NCBI GenBank assembly: GCA_902728285.1
Contig: CACVBU010000758.1
Coordinates: 434,001 to 498,000 of the forward strand
Length of the DNA stretch: 64,000 bases
Direction of reading: 5' to 3'
Source: Clytia hemisphaerica
Taxonomy: Eukaryota; Cnidaria; Hydrozoa; Leptothecata; Clytiidae
How positions within the stretch are numbered: the stretch's first letter is position 1; the number at the start of each line of letters is the position of its first letter. Under the pieces are notes generated by a model, which saw only the letters and a list, made by a program, of their open reading frames with translations, did no database searches and was not told the DNA's origin. Below are positions 54,487 to 64,000 of the stretch, one piece after another. The translations under genes and the position numbers were made by a program.

Positions 54487-55638
54487 TCATTTTTTGCACA
54501 AATCATCATTTATATGTTCGAACAGCTCCTCGCCAGTCTCAATAGTTTTAGCGTTAACATCACCGAAACATCTCTCTATCCTCTTCGCTAAAAATTGCCG
54601 GTAGTATAAGTCTTGCTTTTCCCAAAATTTAGGACAATGCATCGATTCTTCGCCGTTTAAAATAAGGATGTAAACATATCTTTTGTTCTTTTCCTCGTTA
54701 AGGGGATGGTTTTCCGAATTAAACTCAGTTTTACTCAAATGCCCGTCTGATGATAGTTTCATGCCTCTCACAAAAGAAGAAAAATGAATTTCTAATGGTT
54801 CTTGGTCTACTTTAGAACGATGATCGTTTACTTTTCTTAAAATGGCCGACGCCATTGGAACATAAGTAAATTTCATAAAAGCAACAGTGATGAATATCTT
54901 TCGAATCTCGTTCATACAATCATCAGTGAAAAAATTTGTCTTAGACATGACCCAACTGTACGTCATATCGTAAACATCAAAGTCTTGATTTTTTATGACA
55001 TCGAATAGTGTCTTAATGACTGGGTGCTGCATTGAAACACCATTAAAAATATTTTCCTCTGTTTCAATATGTCGATTTAATGGAAGCCAATCTATTGGTT
55101 GATAATCAGAATATGTCCTAAAAATAATAACTGCCCATTGTCTCTCTTCCTGCAGTAACTCCAGATATACCAGCATTTCATCAGTCAAAGGGAGATTACA
55201 TTCCATAGAGACAATAGTTTGTTTAATGTTTTTGTCGTTTCCCATGATTTTCTCATCGTAAAGCTGCTTTATTAGTTCGGCGATTCTACGCCTTTCGTTC
55301 TCAGATCGAGGGTAATCAATTATAAAATTGCTTGTTTCAAATTGAAATTGATTGATATTATAGTTCTTTCTCAATCTGACTATGTCAAAACCGTCGAAGT
55401 AGTTCACCATAAAGCACGCTTCATTATCAAGTAAATCGTTTAATTCTTGCAAGAAAAAACGGTGATCAAAAGTAGCATGGGAAATAAAATAATCCTCATG
55501 AGAGCTTATGAAGGTGACGTTCCTGAACTCTGAACACCCCAACATTGAAAACTCGTTGAAATTCTGCACAACACCATTGGAAGCTGTAAAATAAACACAT
55601 GTTGACATGAGAACGAATATCAGTGTTACATGAAACAT
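54487..55638 (-). CDS. Secreted six-cysteine protein, paralog 3
   Basis: A single exon. I take the ATG at 55638 because the paralogs align there; an in-frame ATG 15 bases upstream would add MKEIN. The signal peptide (MFHVTLIFVLMSTCVYFTAS) and six mature cysteines are conserved, and an extra Cys occurs in a variable patch (VSMECNLPLTDE). Other patches that differ: ISSHEDYFISH, ETSNFIIDYPRSEN, TEENIFNG, SFVRGM, TEFNSENH and ESMHCPKFWEK. Backbone blocks such as MVNYFDGFDIVRLRKNYNIN and SDGHL are identical. The frame is intact. The immediate 5' region has the shared ATTACTGCTACTATGGATCT block. Function is unknown. Confidence 0.85.
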   Translation of the reverse strand: MFHVTLIFVLMSTCVYFTASNGVVQNFNEFSMLGCSEFRNVTFISSHEDYFISHATFDHRFFLQELNDLLDNEACFMVNYFDGFDIVRLRKNYNINQFQFETSNFIIDYPRSENERRRIAELIKQLYDEKIMGNDKNIKQTIVSMECNLPLTDEMLVYLELLQEERQWAVIIFRTYSDYQPIDWLPLNRHIETEENIFNGVSMQHPVIKTLFDVIKNQDFDVYDMTYSWVMSKTNFFTDDCMNEIRKIFITVAFMKFTYVPMASAILRKVNDHRSKVDQEPLEIHFSSFVRGMKLSSDGHLSKTEFNSENHPLNEEKNKRYVYILILNGEESMHCPKFWEKQDLYYRQFLAKRIERCFGDVNAKTIETGEELFEHINDDLCKK

Positions 55639-55653
55639 ATTTATTTCCTTCAT

Positions 55654-56070
55654 ATTCCGCTTTTAAACGTTTTCAGTGTCGATGATAGAGTGATATTACT
55701 GCTACTATGGATCTAATCTCAGAGATTTTTGCCTTCGCCCTTTTGGGACAAGATGGAGTTTTTCAAGCTCTTAATTGATTTGGTTAGTCGTTAACCAGTA
55801 ATAAAACAATTTTGTTACTTTTTCTAAAATACGCGTCATTTTAATTACTTCAAATGACCAATTATTAAAGTATCTTATAAAAACTCCATCTCATCTCTCC
55901 CTTTCACTTAAACAAAATAATTACTGTTAATTAAATAAAAAGGGAAGAAATGAAATTAATTTGTTGCGTTTGCTTAACTTACTTAACTTTGTCGCTACCT
56001 CGTTAAAACAGACTAATGATGCGATAAGATCACGTGGAAAAATGCTATTTCTTGTCATCTATCATTTTTA
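55654..56070 (-). promoter_or_regulatory. Upstream module of paralog 3, split by a MITE
   Basis: 55660-55740 matches the proximal module of the other paralogs. 55890-56070 matches 31840-32015 upstream of paralog 1, including GATAAGATCACGTGGAAAAA. The 55752-55890 element separates the two parts. Confidence 0.55.
55752..55890. mobile_element. Small inverted-repeat element upstream of paralog 3
   Basis: GATGGAGTTTTTCAAG at the left pairs with CTTATAAAAACTCCATC at the right. Homologous sequence upstream of paralog 1 runs through this point without it, so it is an insertion. No target duplication is resolved. Confidence 0.6.
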
Positions 56071-56399
56071 TAAATAAATCAATCCTTCCATATATCTTCA
56101 GTAAAAGATTTAGATTGAGTAACAGAATCTGTTTCTGGTTCATTTTCACGTTTTCTTTATTAGAATTCGTTATTAATCGTGAGTGGCTGGGCAAGTAAAA
56201 TTTCAAAATTTTAAATGATTTCCCGACCCGCCCTGCATTGCGCACAAAAAGCTGTATTTGATTTTTTTTAAACTCGTGCACTGGTCGTGTTCTCAAAAAG
56301 AAAGAACTCCTGAAAAGTATCTATTTTCAGACATTATTTAATTTTGAAACCTACCACAATGAACTGCAATTTTTAACTCATGAAAAATAGCATACATGT

Positions 56400-56745
56400 T
56401 TTTTCTTTTATAAGCATATGCAGGCTCAGATTCCGCCTTTCCGTCAATTATTTTCCCAATTTCCGCCATACCGTCCAAAAGAAAACCAAAATTCCGTCAC
56501 CAAAAATTTCTTTGAAAAGCAATGTTTTTGTGGAAAATTCCGGAAATTTTGACTATACTGTGCAAATTCCGAAATTCCGACCTATTATTTGCTAAATTCT
56601 GTTTTTCCGAACTAAAAAAGCCTAATTTTCCGTCTCCGACAGTGCACCTAAATTCCGCAATTCCGTCCAGATTTTCGTCAAGTTCCGCCATTCCGGACGA
56701 AAAAAGGGCCGATTTCGCTCCTCCGCCAACGGTGAAACCCACCAT
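56400..56745. repeat. TTCCG-rich tract
   Basis: More than a dozen TTCCG words (CGGAA on the other strand) occur in about 340 bases, in phrases such as ATTCCGCAATTCCGTCC and GTTCCGCCATTCCGG. Spacing is irregular. CGGAA is the ETS-factor core, but this may also be a degenerate satellite. The ORFs on either strand are by-products. Confidence 0.45.
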
Positions 56746-57069
56746 ATTATAACATTATATATTATTTTCAGATCCATTTCCTGACACCCCTGTCTCAGTC
56801 ACCCTGTGAAAGTTATTTAGCCAGTGAAGATAAAAAGAGCTATGCCAATGGGAGTGGAAAACCGCTTGTTTTTAAACGAGTGGGGATTTATTCAGATTCT
56901 AGTGTTTACACCTCAAAAATCCAGTGAGGATGGCCAAAGTCTCAGTGTTTTTTCCCAGCGGGGATGAGAGCTCTTGTAGTTTTTTAATAGGGATGAAATT
57001 TCAGGGTATTTTTATCACCGGGACCATTTTTTGGCTGCTTTTTATAGTGATGGGTTGAGCTTAAATTCA

Positions 57070-58164
57070 AAAAATCAAAACCCATCTATATCTGCTCTCT
57101 ATATCGACCACCATGCTCAAAGGCAATAGAAGACACAGGGAGGTACACTCAGTATCTTTCTTCGTGTTTCGACAATCTTCGAAAGGATTCTTAAGTTTTT
57201 ATTCTCGGTGACTTCAATGTCGACATGGCTAAGAAAAATAACTTATCGTCTTTGATTTCTGAGTTTTGTAAATCCAAAGTCCTCACTCAGTATGTCTCCT
57301 CACCTACTCAAGTGATTGAACATTCTTCCACGATGATTGACCTGCTCGCTTTCTCAAGTAGCCCTCACGCTAAAGATTGCTCTATTGCTAATATTGGAAT
57401 AAGTGATCATTCACTTGTTTTTCTAAGAAGAGAGGAAACCAATATCAATAGACAACCAAGGACCATAACCACCAGGTCCTTCAAAAACTTCAACCAAGAG
57501 GCTTTTCTCGAAGACCTAGGGAATCTCGACTGCAGGTCTGACATGCTCAACTCTACTAATGTAGACGAAGTGGTTGATATCTTTAACACCAATGTGCTAG
57601 ATGTACTTGACCGTCATGCTCCTATGGTTCAAAGAAGGATAGGTCATGATAGCCATCCATGGGTCAACGAGGTACTACTTGATGCGATAAAGGAGAAAGA
57701 TTATCTTGGTAAAATGGCAGCTCGATCTGAGAGGGGGCTCTGTTGAGTGGAAAAGGTTTACCAAAAAAAGAAATGCCGTTATTAAGCTCAATAGTCGTTT
57801 GAAAAAAGAATACTACCAAAAAGCCATAAATGAAAATAAATCAAAATCACGTAAATTGTGGAAAACATTGCAGAGCTTAGTACCTGGTAGTAAATCTAAC
57901 AATGTTTCACCCCATAGTCTGACCCATGAAGACAAGCACATATCAGACAAAAAAGAAATGGCAGGTACTTTCAATAAATTCTTTGCCACCGTAGGATCTC
58001 AGCTCGGGGAGACTTTTAACTAATACAGAACATATATCTGTGCCTGTAAATGAGAATCATTTTCAATTCTCCAATGTTAGTATTTATACAGTCCAAAAAA
58101 TTATATCACAGCTTGACAACAATAAAGCTTCTGTACTAGACGGCATCAATGTCCGTGCACTCAA
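57070..58164 (+). pseudogene. Non-LTR retrotransposon: endonuclease end and linker, frameshifted
   Basis: Plus-strand translation shows endonuclease motifs IYICSLYRPP, ILGDFNVDMA, STMIDLLAFSSS and ISDHSLVFLRR. The linker follows (VLDRHAPMVQRRIGHDSHPW). A frameshift near 57735 leads to WKRFTKKRNAVIKLNSRLKK and YYQKAINENKSKSRKLW, then LDNNKASVLDGINVRALKLY at the start of the reverse transcriptase. It stops at about 58164, where an antisense LINE fragment is inserted. Clade: CR1/Jockey-like by style. Confidence 0.75.
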
Positions 58165-58918
58165 ACTTTATTCTTTATTTAACGTTGGTACAAAACAAAA
58201 TAGTACAAAAGACTAATTCAAACCAACATGACAATGTAATATTTACTTAATAGTAAATAATATAGGATAAAAATTCTAAAAACATTAAAAGATTGAGCAC
58301 AGTTTGCAAGAACAATATATTTTTGCTTTCAAAATTTTTGTTTTAAAGCATTCTAATGATTCAGATGTTTTGGTCTCAATGGGCAATCTATTCCAAGCCT
58401 GTCCTGCCCGATAGTTAAAGGAGTTCAAGCAAACTGCATTTTTTGGCAGTGGAAGTTTAATTTGAGCGCCTCTTCTAAGTTTTGGAAGACGTGGGGAATC
58501 GTTATCCTCATCATCACTCCCTGTTTCACGCTGGATAATTTCAAACTGGTCCCAGCCTAGTTTATTTCCGATATTATTGACGCTCTTATAAACTTCCACT
58601 AACATGAGTTGGAGGTTTTGAGTATGGATAGACGCACAATTTGCTTTAACCAAAAGCTCGTCATAATCAAGATTTAGAAGATTTTCTTTAGCTCTAAGAG
58701 CTCTGTAGTGAGCTTCAGTCAAAAGATTATGTGCCATCTTACTGCAAAACATCCAAATGAGAGGGCAATACTTAAAGGTAGATAATATAAAACTATTAAA
58801 TAATAAGTCTGCCTGATCTTGGTTCAAATATGATCTCATTCTCAGGATAGATTTAGTTTTTTGAGAGGCTTTCTTACATAGATCCTGAATATGAGTATAA
58901 AATGATAAAGATACCTTT
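58165..58918 (-). pseudogene. Antisense 5'-truncated LINE inserted in another LINE
   Basis: On the minus strand: FYTHIQDLCKKASQKTKSIL, MRSYLNQDQADLLFNSFILS, TFKYCPLIWMFCSK and the C-terminal FNYRAGQAWNRLPIETKTS. This is the C-terminal part of a CR1-like reverse transcriptase with an intact frame to its stop at 58285. Its 3' untranslated end and AATAAAG repeats lie at 58165-58284. Both sides resume plus-strand LINE sequence of the host element. Confidence 0.7.
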
Positions 58919-59145
58919 ACTTATCTCTCTTCAACCTCTCCCTTTCTACTGGCACTGTTCCCAAATGTTGGAAAAAGAAACGGGTTACCCCGGAGACTCT
59001 GATGATGTGAACAATTACAGGCCAATCTCAATCCTACCAATAACAATGAAAAAGTGAGGCTTAGAAAAGATCTATCTGGCCAACTTTCTGAAGTCGGACA
59101 TTGGTTCAGCCAAAATAAACTTACGGTAAACACAACTAATACTTA
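58919..59145 (+). pseudogene. Continuation of the host LINE reverse transcriptase, internally deleted
   Basis: LFNLSLSTGTVPKCWKKKRV and NNYRPISILP (RT block 1) are followed almost at once by DLSGQLSEVGHWFSQNKLTV, which belongs after the catalytic blocks. The RT core is therefore missing, deleted from this copy. Confidence 0.65.
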
Positions 59146-59216
59146 AGCCTAAAGCTAAGATTTTGCGTGGGTTTGAAAAGGCTTGAAGTCCCAACAAAGT
59201 TGACCAATAATGCGGG

Positions 59217-59604
59217 TACTTTAGGAGCAGAAACTTTTGCGTGATCTAAAAAACTTTTGCAAAAAAACTTTTGCGAATCGTGGTCTTATATTTCACGTAA
59301 AAAATTTATTATTTCATTATTTCGTTCACAAATGACACAAAATACAGGTGGTTACTTAAGTCACACCCCTCTTCTGCCTCCCATTTCGATTGTCTCTTTA
59401 TCTGTCCACTTATTCCATTGCAGTTTTTATTTTAAAACTTGAAATTATAGCCTTTTTTAATCTGACAAAAACTTTCACGTTTTGAAAAATCTTCAATTTG
59501 GATGGAAGACTTTCGCATTTTTTTGATAGAATAAATTAAAAAAAGAAACTTTCGCGAAAAAAAGCTAAACCGAACGCGAAATTTTCTGCTTCTAAACTAA
59601 AGTA
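59217..59604. mobile_element. MITE with TACTTTAGGAGCAGAAA ends
   Basis: TACTTTAGGAGCAGAAACTTTTGCG is mirrored by CGCGAAATTTTCTGCTTCTAAACTAAAGTA. Repeats of AACTTTTGCG/CGCGAAA fill both subterminal regions. Confidence 0.7.
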
Positions 59605-59689
59605 ATATAATTTCATTCGTAGCAAGGAAAAGTCGATCCACAATTGAACTGACTTTCAAAGGTGGAATAAAAGTAAAAGTACAGAATAT

Positions 59690-59860
59690 TTTGCAACAAA
59701 AACAAGATCGCTGCCAGCGAGAGTCCTTATTATTTTCTGTATTGCCATGACAACCTTCAAATATAAAATCTTTATCCACACACAAACAAAATCCAACTTC
59801 TATCGATGAAAATACTTTGCAACAAAAACAAGAAATTTACCAACGGGAGTCTTATTATTT
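59690..59860. repeat. Local tandem duplication of about 50 bases
   Basis: TTTGCAACAAAAACAAGA … GGAGTC/GAGAGTCCTTATTATTTT occurs at about 59690-59740 and again at about 59815-59865. The second copy overlaps the tail-coding end of the GPCR fragment, so the duplication may have copied part of that exon. Confidence 0.55.
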
Positions 59861-60000
59861 TTGTCACTAGAAGAAGAACTTCTTTTAACAAATATGGTTT
59901 TGATCACGTTTCTCACTTCTTGTTGGAAGAAGATGTAGACAAAAGCGTCCCATGCCAACCCTATCCTGTAGAAGATACTGAATCCCAACCCGATGGTGTA
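59800..60000 (-). pseudogene. GPCR 3' fragment (TM7 and helix 8)
   Basis: The minus strand reads YTIGLGFSIFYRIGLAWD, then AFVYIFFQQEVRNVIKTIF, and then a Ser/Lys-rich tail to a stop at 59800. The hydrophobic helix ending in WDAFVY (in place of NPxxY) and the following basic amphipathic helix are the TM7/helix 8 unit of class A receptors. It differs from the 753-1685 receptor. The frame hits a stop inside the first minisatellite unit at about 60019, and no TM1-6 sequence is found beyond the array in the window. It is either a relic or a last exon with a very distant upstream exon. Confidence 0.55.
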
Positions 60001-60898
60001 TGACTCAATAGTATCTCTTTATAGCTACATCCGCCCCTTGATGTATAACTCAATAGTATCTCTTTATAGCTTCATCCGCCCCTTGATGTATGACTCAATA
60101 GTATCTCTTTATACCTTCATCCGCCCCTTGATGTATGACTCAATAGTATCTCTTTATAGCTACACCCGCCCCTTGATGTATAACTCAATAGTATCTCTTT
60201 ATAGCTACATCCGCCCCTTGATGTATGACTCAATAGTATCTCTTTATAGCATCATCCGCCCCTTGATGTATGACTCAATAGTATCTCTTTATACCTTCAT
60301 CCGCCCCTTGATGTATGACTCAATAGTATCTCTTTATAGCTACATCCGCCCCTTGATGTATAACTCAATAGTATCTCTTTATAGCTACATCCGCCCCTTG
60401 ATGTATGACTCAATAGTATCTCTTTATAGCATCATCCGCCCCTTGATGTATGACTCAATAGTATCTCTTTATAGCTACATCCGCCCCTTGATGTATGACT
60501 CAATAGTATCTCTTTATAGCTACATCCGCCCCTTGATGTATGACTCAATAGTATCTCTTTATAGCTTCATCCGCCCCTTGATGTATGACTCAATAGTATC
60601 TCTTTATAGCTACATCTGTCCCTTGATGTATGACTCAATAGTATCTCTTTATAGCTTCATCCGCCCCTTGATGTATGACTCAATAGTATCTCTTTATAGC
60701 TACATCCGCCCCTTGATGTATGACTCAATAGTATCTCTTTATAGCTACATCCGCCCCTTGATGTATGACTCAATAGTATCTCTTTATAGCTACATCCGCC
60801 CCTTGATGTATGACTCAATAATATCTCTTTATAGCTACATCCGCCCTTGATGTATGACTCAATGGTATCGCTTTATAGCTACATCGGCCCCTTGATGT
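60001..60898. repeat. 45-bp minisatellite, 20 copies
   Basis: The unit is TGACTCAATAGTATCTCTTT + ATAGCTACATCCGCCCCTTG + ATGTA, 45 bases. There are 20 units in perfect phase from 60001; one near 60841 has lost one base. Variation is confined to a few sites (TGACT/TAACT, AGCTACA/AGCTTCA/ACCTTCA/AGCATCA). Because 45 is a multiple of three, the plus strand gives a stop-free 15-residue repeat (MYDSIVSLYSYIRPL), and one minus frame is also open. I regard the reading frames as by-products. Confidence 0.95.
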
Positions 60899-60932
60899 AT
60901 TATAATAATAACAATAATAATAATAATAATAA
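60899..60932. repeat. ATA/ATAAC microsatellite
   Basis: (ATA)n with two AAC interruptions directly after the last minisatellite unit. Confidence 0.8.
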
Positions 60933-61670
60933 CGATATATTTCACAGTATCTCCAAAGTTTTACAATTGGCTCTTCACCTGGAAATTGAGTATGATAAAT
61001 ATATATGTAGCGTATAAAAAATATGATGTTCATTAAAAATACTGAGACCGGTTGTAGCTAGAGACTAGAAGGCTAAAAGCTGGTAAAGCCAAGTACGTGA
61101 TCAAATACCGTTGTAGAGTAATATGAGCTTGGCAAAAGTAGACTGAGTGAACGTAGTGCTAGTGGCTTGTGCAAGACCGGTGTAAACCCAAAGTTTGAAT
61201 TTAGATTAAGCTATAAAATACTACAAAATAGATACAACTATTGATAACAACTAATAGAACTAATTCCTCCATGGACAGTAAAATAAAGTACGACCAGACC
61301 AGGACGCTAGGTAGGCTGTTAGATCTAGGATATTAGTAGAGTAAATACGATCGACGAGGGATGTAAGAGTGACACAAGAGTATGACTTGGAATTGCAGAA
61401 TGTCCAGGAGTAGTAAATATATAAAATATTATTAGAATAACTCAAAACTAATTAAAATCAAATAATTAAACAAATAGGGGATAGTTGCTCTAAAGAATAA
61501 TGACCGGAGTGTAACTACTACTACTGGCTACGGAATAGGGATAAGTTAATCAATACGATGGAAAATGACTAAGAGATACAAGGCGTTAAAGGATTTGGAG
61601 TTAGATGTGGCAACGTCCCAGCTAAAAACGATAAGCAATATAAAAACAAAAAATACTAAATAATGAAATA
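60933..61670. other. Gene-free spacer
   Basis: AT-rich sequence. I see neither a GPCR 5' part nor any other coding sequence. Confidence 0.4.
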
Positions 61671-61676
61671 TTTATT
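61671..61676 (-). terminator. Polyadenylation-like signal of the right-edge LINE
   Basis: Minus-strand AATAAA about 200 bases past the LINE stop codon, in the likely 3' untranslated region. It could be chance in such AT-rich sequence. Confidence 0.3.
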
Positions 61677-61876
61677 AAAAGTGAGAAAGTATGTTGTTAC
61701 ATAGTTGACGATCGTAAAGAATAGCAGAGTTGGTTATCACAAGTTTAAAACTCTCGCAAGTCTGTTATTGTTATCAAAAGGATAGTTATTGTTAAATTAG
61801 AATCAAGTCATGAGCAGAGTAAAATCCCAAGGAAATAGCTGGACTTTGAGATTCAAGACATAAAAATACTTTAAAT

Positions 61877-64000
61877 TCATACAAGGCTCCTAGCGAGACC
61901 TTGATCCAAAAAATGCCTTTTAGTTTCACTACAAAATATGTTATAATCTAATTCATCCCGACATTTTTGGGGAAGTCCATTGAATATACGCGAAGAGTCG
62001 TATTCAAAACTACCCATAATAATATTCGGAAAAGCCAACATTGTGCCAGCGTGAACAGGGTTTCTCAAACCTTCTCGAGGTGTCATTTTTTCCGTCGGAA
62101 GGAAAGTTGGTCAGTTATTAGAGTTAATGGATTTCCATGCAAGTTAAGCCATGCTAAATTCTGCTCTCTCGCGTATTGGTAGCCATTTCAGCGAGATCAC
62201 GTCTGATACGTTTAAGTAGCGACCTCTCACGAAACTGGTGGTTGCGTTTTGTATCCGCTGCATCTGCTGGATGAGGTAAGATGGTGCGTTGATGAAAAGA
62301 GCATTGCCGTAGTCGAGCTGGCTCAATACAAGCGATTCTGCAAGCTGCTTCCGTAGATGGTAAGGTAGGTAGCGCTTGATACGACAAAGTGACTTGAGTG
62401 TACCATATGCTTTAGAAGTGGCTTTTTTTATATGAGCGTTCCATTTCATATCCTCACTAAACGTTATACCGAGGAGTTTGAATGTTTTGACACGTTCGAT
62501 GGTTTTTTCGTCAAGCGATTTTATCTCGTATTCAAACTGGTGTCGTCTGGCCATTTGTTGTGTTGAGAATAGCACGGTTTTCGTCTTTTTCGAATTGAAT
62601 AGAAGATTCTGGGTTTTCGACCATCTCTGGAGATCTTTGATGTCGTTGTCGATTTTTTCAGTGCACTCTACGAGGTGTTGGGGTCTTGTATGCCGATACA
62701 GGCTGGTGTCGTCTGCATATTGCATACACTCCGCATCAGTATTTATTGACATGTCATGAACGTAGATATTAAATAGAACAGGGCCGAGGATACTTCCTTG
62801 GGGAACACCATTTAGTACGGTAAGTCTGTTCGATTCCTTGTCATTGATCTGTACGAATTGTAGACGGTTTGACAGGTAACTTGCCATTAGTAGCAATACA
62901 GACTTTGAAAAGTTAAGTTTATGAAGTTTTTCAATCATTATTTTGAAATCGACTGTGTCAAATGCTTTCGAGAAATCGGCCATCACAGAAAGAGTGAGTT
63001 CACCACTATCCATCGCCTTGATGATATCACTCTTGATTTTCATACATGTTGTGATTGTACAGTGTCCTTTTCGAAATCCAGATTGGTGGTAGGATAGAAG
63101 TTTACGGGATTCGATGTGATCGACCATTTGAAGCATTAGAATTCTTTCGTATACTTTTGAAAGGATTGGGAGAATGGATATCGGTCGGTAATCTGACGGT
63201 TCACTTGGTTCATCGACTTTCGGAATAGGCGTGATCTTCGAGATTTTCCATTGGTTTGGAAAAACGTTCTCCTCGATTGCAGTGTTTATTATGTGACAAA
63301 TTGGACTGGTGATTTCGTAAATACAAAGTTTTAAGAATTTCGAAGGTATCTTATCTTGTCCGGTGGAGCAATCATTACGGAGTGAGAGGATTGCTTTTCT
63401 TACGCCCGAGTAGGTGGTTTTAGAGAAGCTGAATGTGTTCGGATTATCAGGAAGTGTATCAATCAAGTTTCGCAACGTTTCTTCAGGCTTAGGTACAGAG
63501 TTCAGTAGCCTTACTGTGGTTGTGTTATAATGTTCATTAAGTGCGTTTGGGTCAGCGTCGATACTCTTTGGGTTTGGATTTAAAATCCGGTAGATGGTAT
63601 TCCAAACTTCTTTCGGGCGTCTCGATGATAGTGCTTTTTTATAAAAGTTTGATTTGGTATTGCGTATGTTTTTCTTTACTTTGTTTCGAACTTTACGGAA
63701 TGCACCCCAATCTTGTTCGTTATGGGGTCGTTGATGTGCTCGAGATCGTAGTTGGTCACGCTCGCGGAGCTTAGCAGATAGATTAAGTTCTTACAGCCAT
63801 GGGGCCGGTGGTCTCGTTATTTTGCATTTGACAAGTGGTGCATGTTCGTTTAAACAAGATAAAAACAGTTCATTGAAACAGTGTACCTTGTCCTCTGATG
63901 ACTCAAGTCCGTAAACGGCTGCGAAAGGGATTTTCTCAACATCAGATACAAATGAAGCGGCGTTGAAATTGGTTTCGATTCGGATATGTTTGTATCGTGG
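61877..64000 (-). pseudogene. CR1/Jockey-like LINE ORF2, near complete but with stop codons
   Basis: On the minus strand from the window edge: linker FNELFLSCLNEHAPL and RPPAPWL, followed by a stop near 63795. One frame then continues through ALSSRRPKEVWNTIYRILN and the reverse transcriptase: SDYRPISILPILSKVYERIL, FRKGHCTITT, VMADFSKAFDTVDFKIMIEK, LNGVPQGSILGPVLFNIYVH, CMQYADDTSLY (YADD at 62708-62719) and FKLLGITFSEDMKWNAHI. It ends with RGRYLNVSDVI. Two in-frame stops (about 62144 and 62109) interrupt the C-terminal end, which resumes FEYDSSRIFNGLP and stops at 61877. No frameshift is needed to read it. The endonuclease lies outside the window. Confidence 0.85.

Noticed and set aside
57225..58023. 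Host gene encoding two small proteins
   Set aside because: Endonuclease and linker motifs show that it is a frameshifted LINE.
59993..60850. 285-codon plus-strand ORF with a 15-residue repeat
   Set aside because: It is the automatic product of a 45-bp minisatellite whose unit length is a multiple of three. A minus frame is open too, and there is no start context or non-repeat coding sequence.
60001..60898. Possible CRISPR array
   Set aside because: The 45-bp units are contiguous with no unique spacers, and the genome is eukaryotic.
62478..62759. 93-codon plus-strand ORF
   Set aside because: It is antisense to the LINE reverse transcriptase, which has clear motifs on the other strand.

Overview
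The window looks like a stretch of invertebrate animal genome. It is AT-rich and gene-poor. Its genes carry GT-AG introns, and it is packed with small inverted-repeat transposons (MITEs) and decayed retroelements of the DIRS, BEL/Pao and non-LTR (LINE) classes. The mix of an intronless rhodopsin-class GPCR, an OSGIN-type flavoprotein, DIRS elements and repeats with long G/C runs next to a KpnI-like GGTACC or TACT motif suggests a cnidarian, perhaps a medusozoan. This assignment is inference only.

Layout. Positions 1-3.2 kb hold the last two recognisable exons of an unidentified acidic-tailed protein on the plus strand; an intronless GPCR lies in the same orientation inside their intron. Positions 3.2-9.2 kb carry several TA-flanked MITEs and no gene. 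Positions 9.4-12.1 kb hold a complete-looking three-exon OSGIN-like gene on the minus strand. From 12 to 27 kb there is no convincing intact gene: a frameshifted unknown ORF, a 1.3 kb foldback element, hairpin-bearing repeats, an isolated heat-shock-element-like array and many copies of one MITE family with TTCTTATAAAA ends. A 5'-truncated LINE lies at 27.0-28.3 kb.

Positions 29.4-56.1 kb are the most interesting part. Three paralogous, intronless, secreted six-cysteine proteins of about 385 residues, all on the minus strand, start at 31431, 40392 and 55638. They share flanking DNA on both sides, so they arose by segmental duplication, and a 5' relic of a further copy lies near 43.0 kb. The spacers hold two DIRS-like retroelements (33.3-37.3 and 45.0-47.9 kb), the 3' end and long terminal repeat of a BEL/Pao element (48.8-51.6 kb, itself invaded by other elements), a TTAA-flanked MITE and a NotI-rich foldback element. 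The protein backbone and untranslated flanks are nearly identical between copies, yet short patches in the proteins differ sharply and change length in frame. That pattern suggests diversifying selection and makes this family the best candidate for an undescribed system.

Positions 56-64 kb hold a TTCCG-rich tract, a LINE invaded in antisense by another LINE, a GPCR last-exon fragment abutting a 20-copy 45-bp minisatellite, and a near-complete but stop-bearing LINE that runs off the right edge.

No tRNA, rRNA or CRISPR array was recognised. The three secreted paralogs and the OSGIN-like gene are the clearest intact host genes, followed by the nested GPCR.
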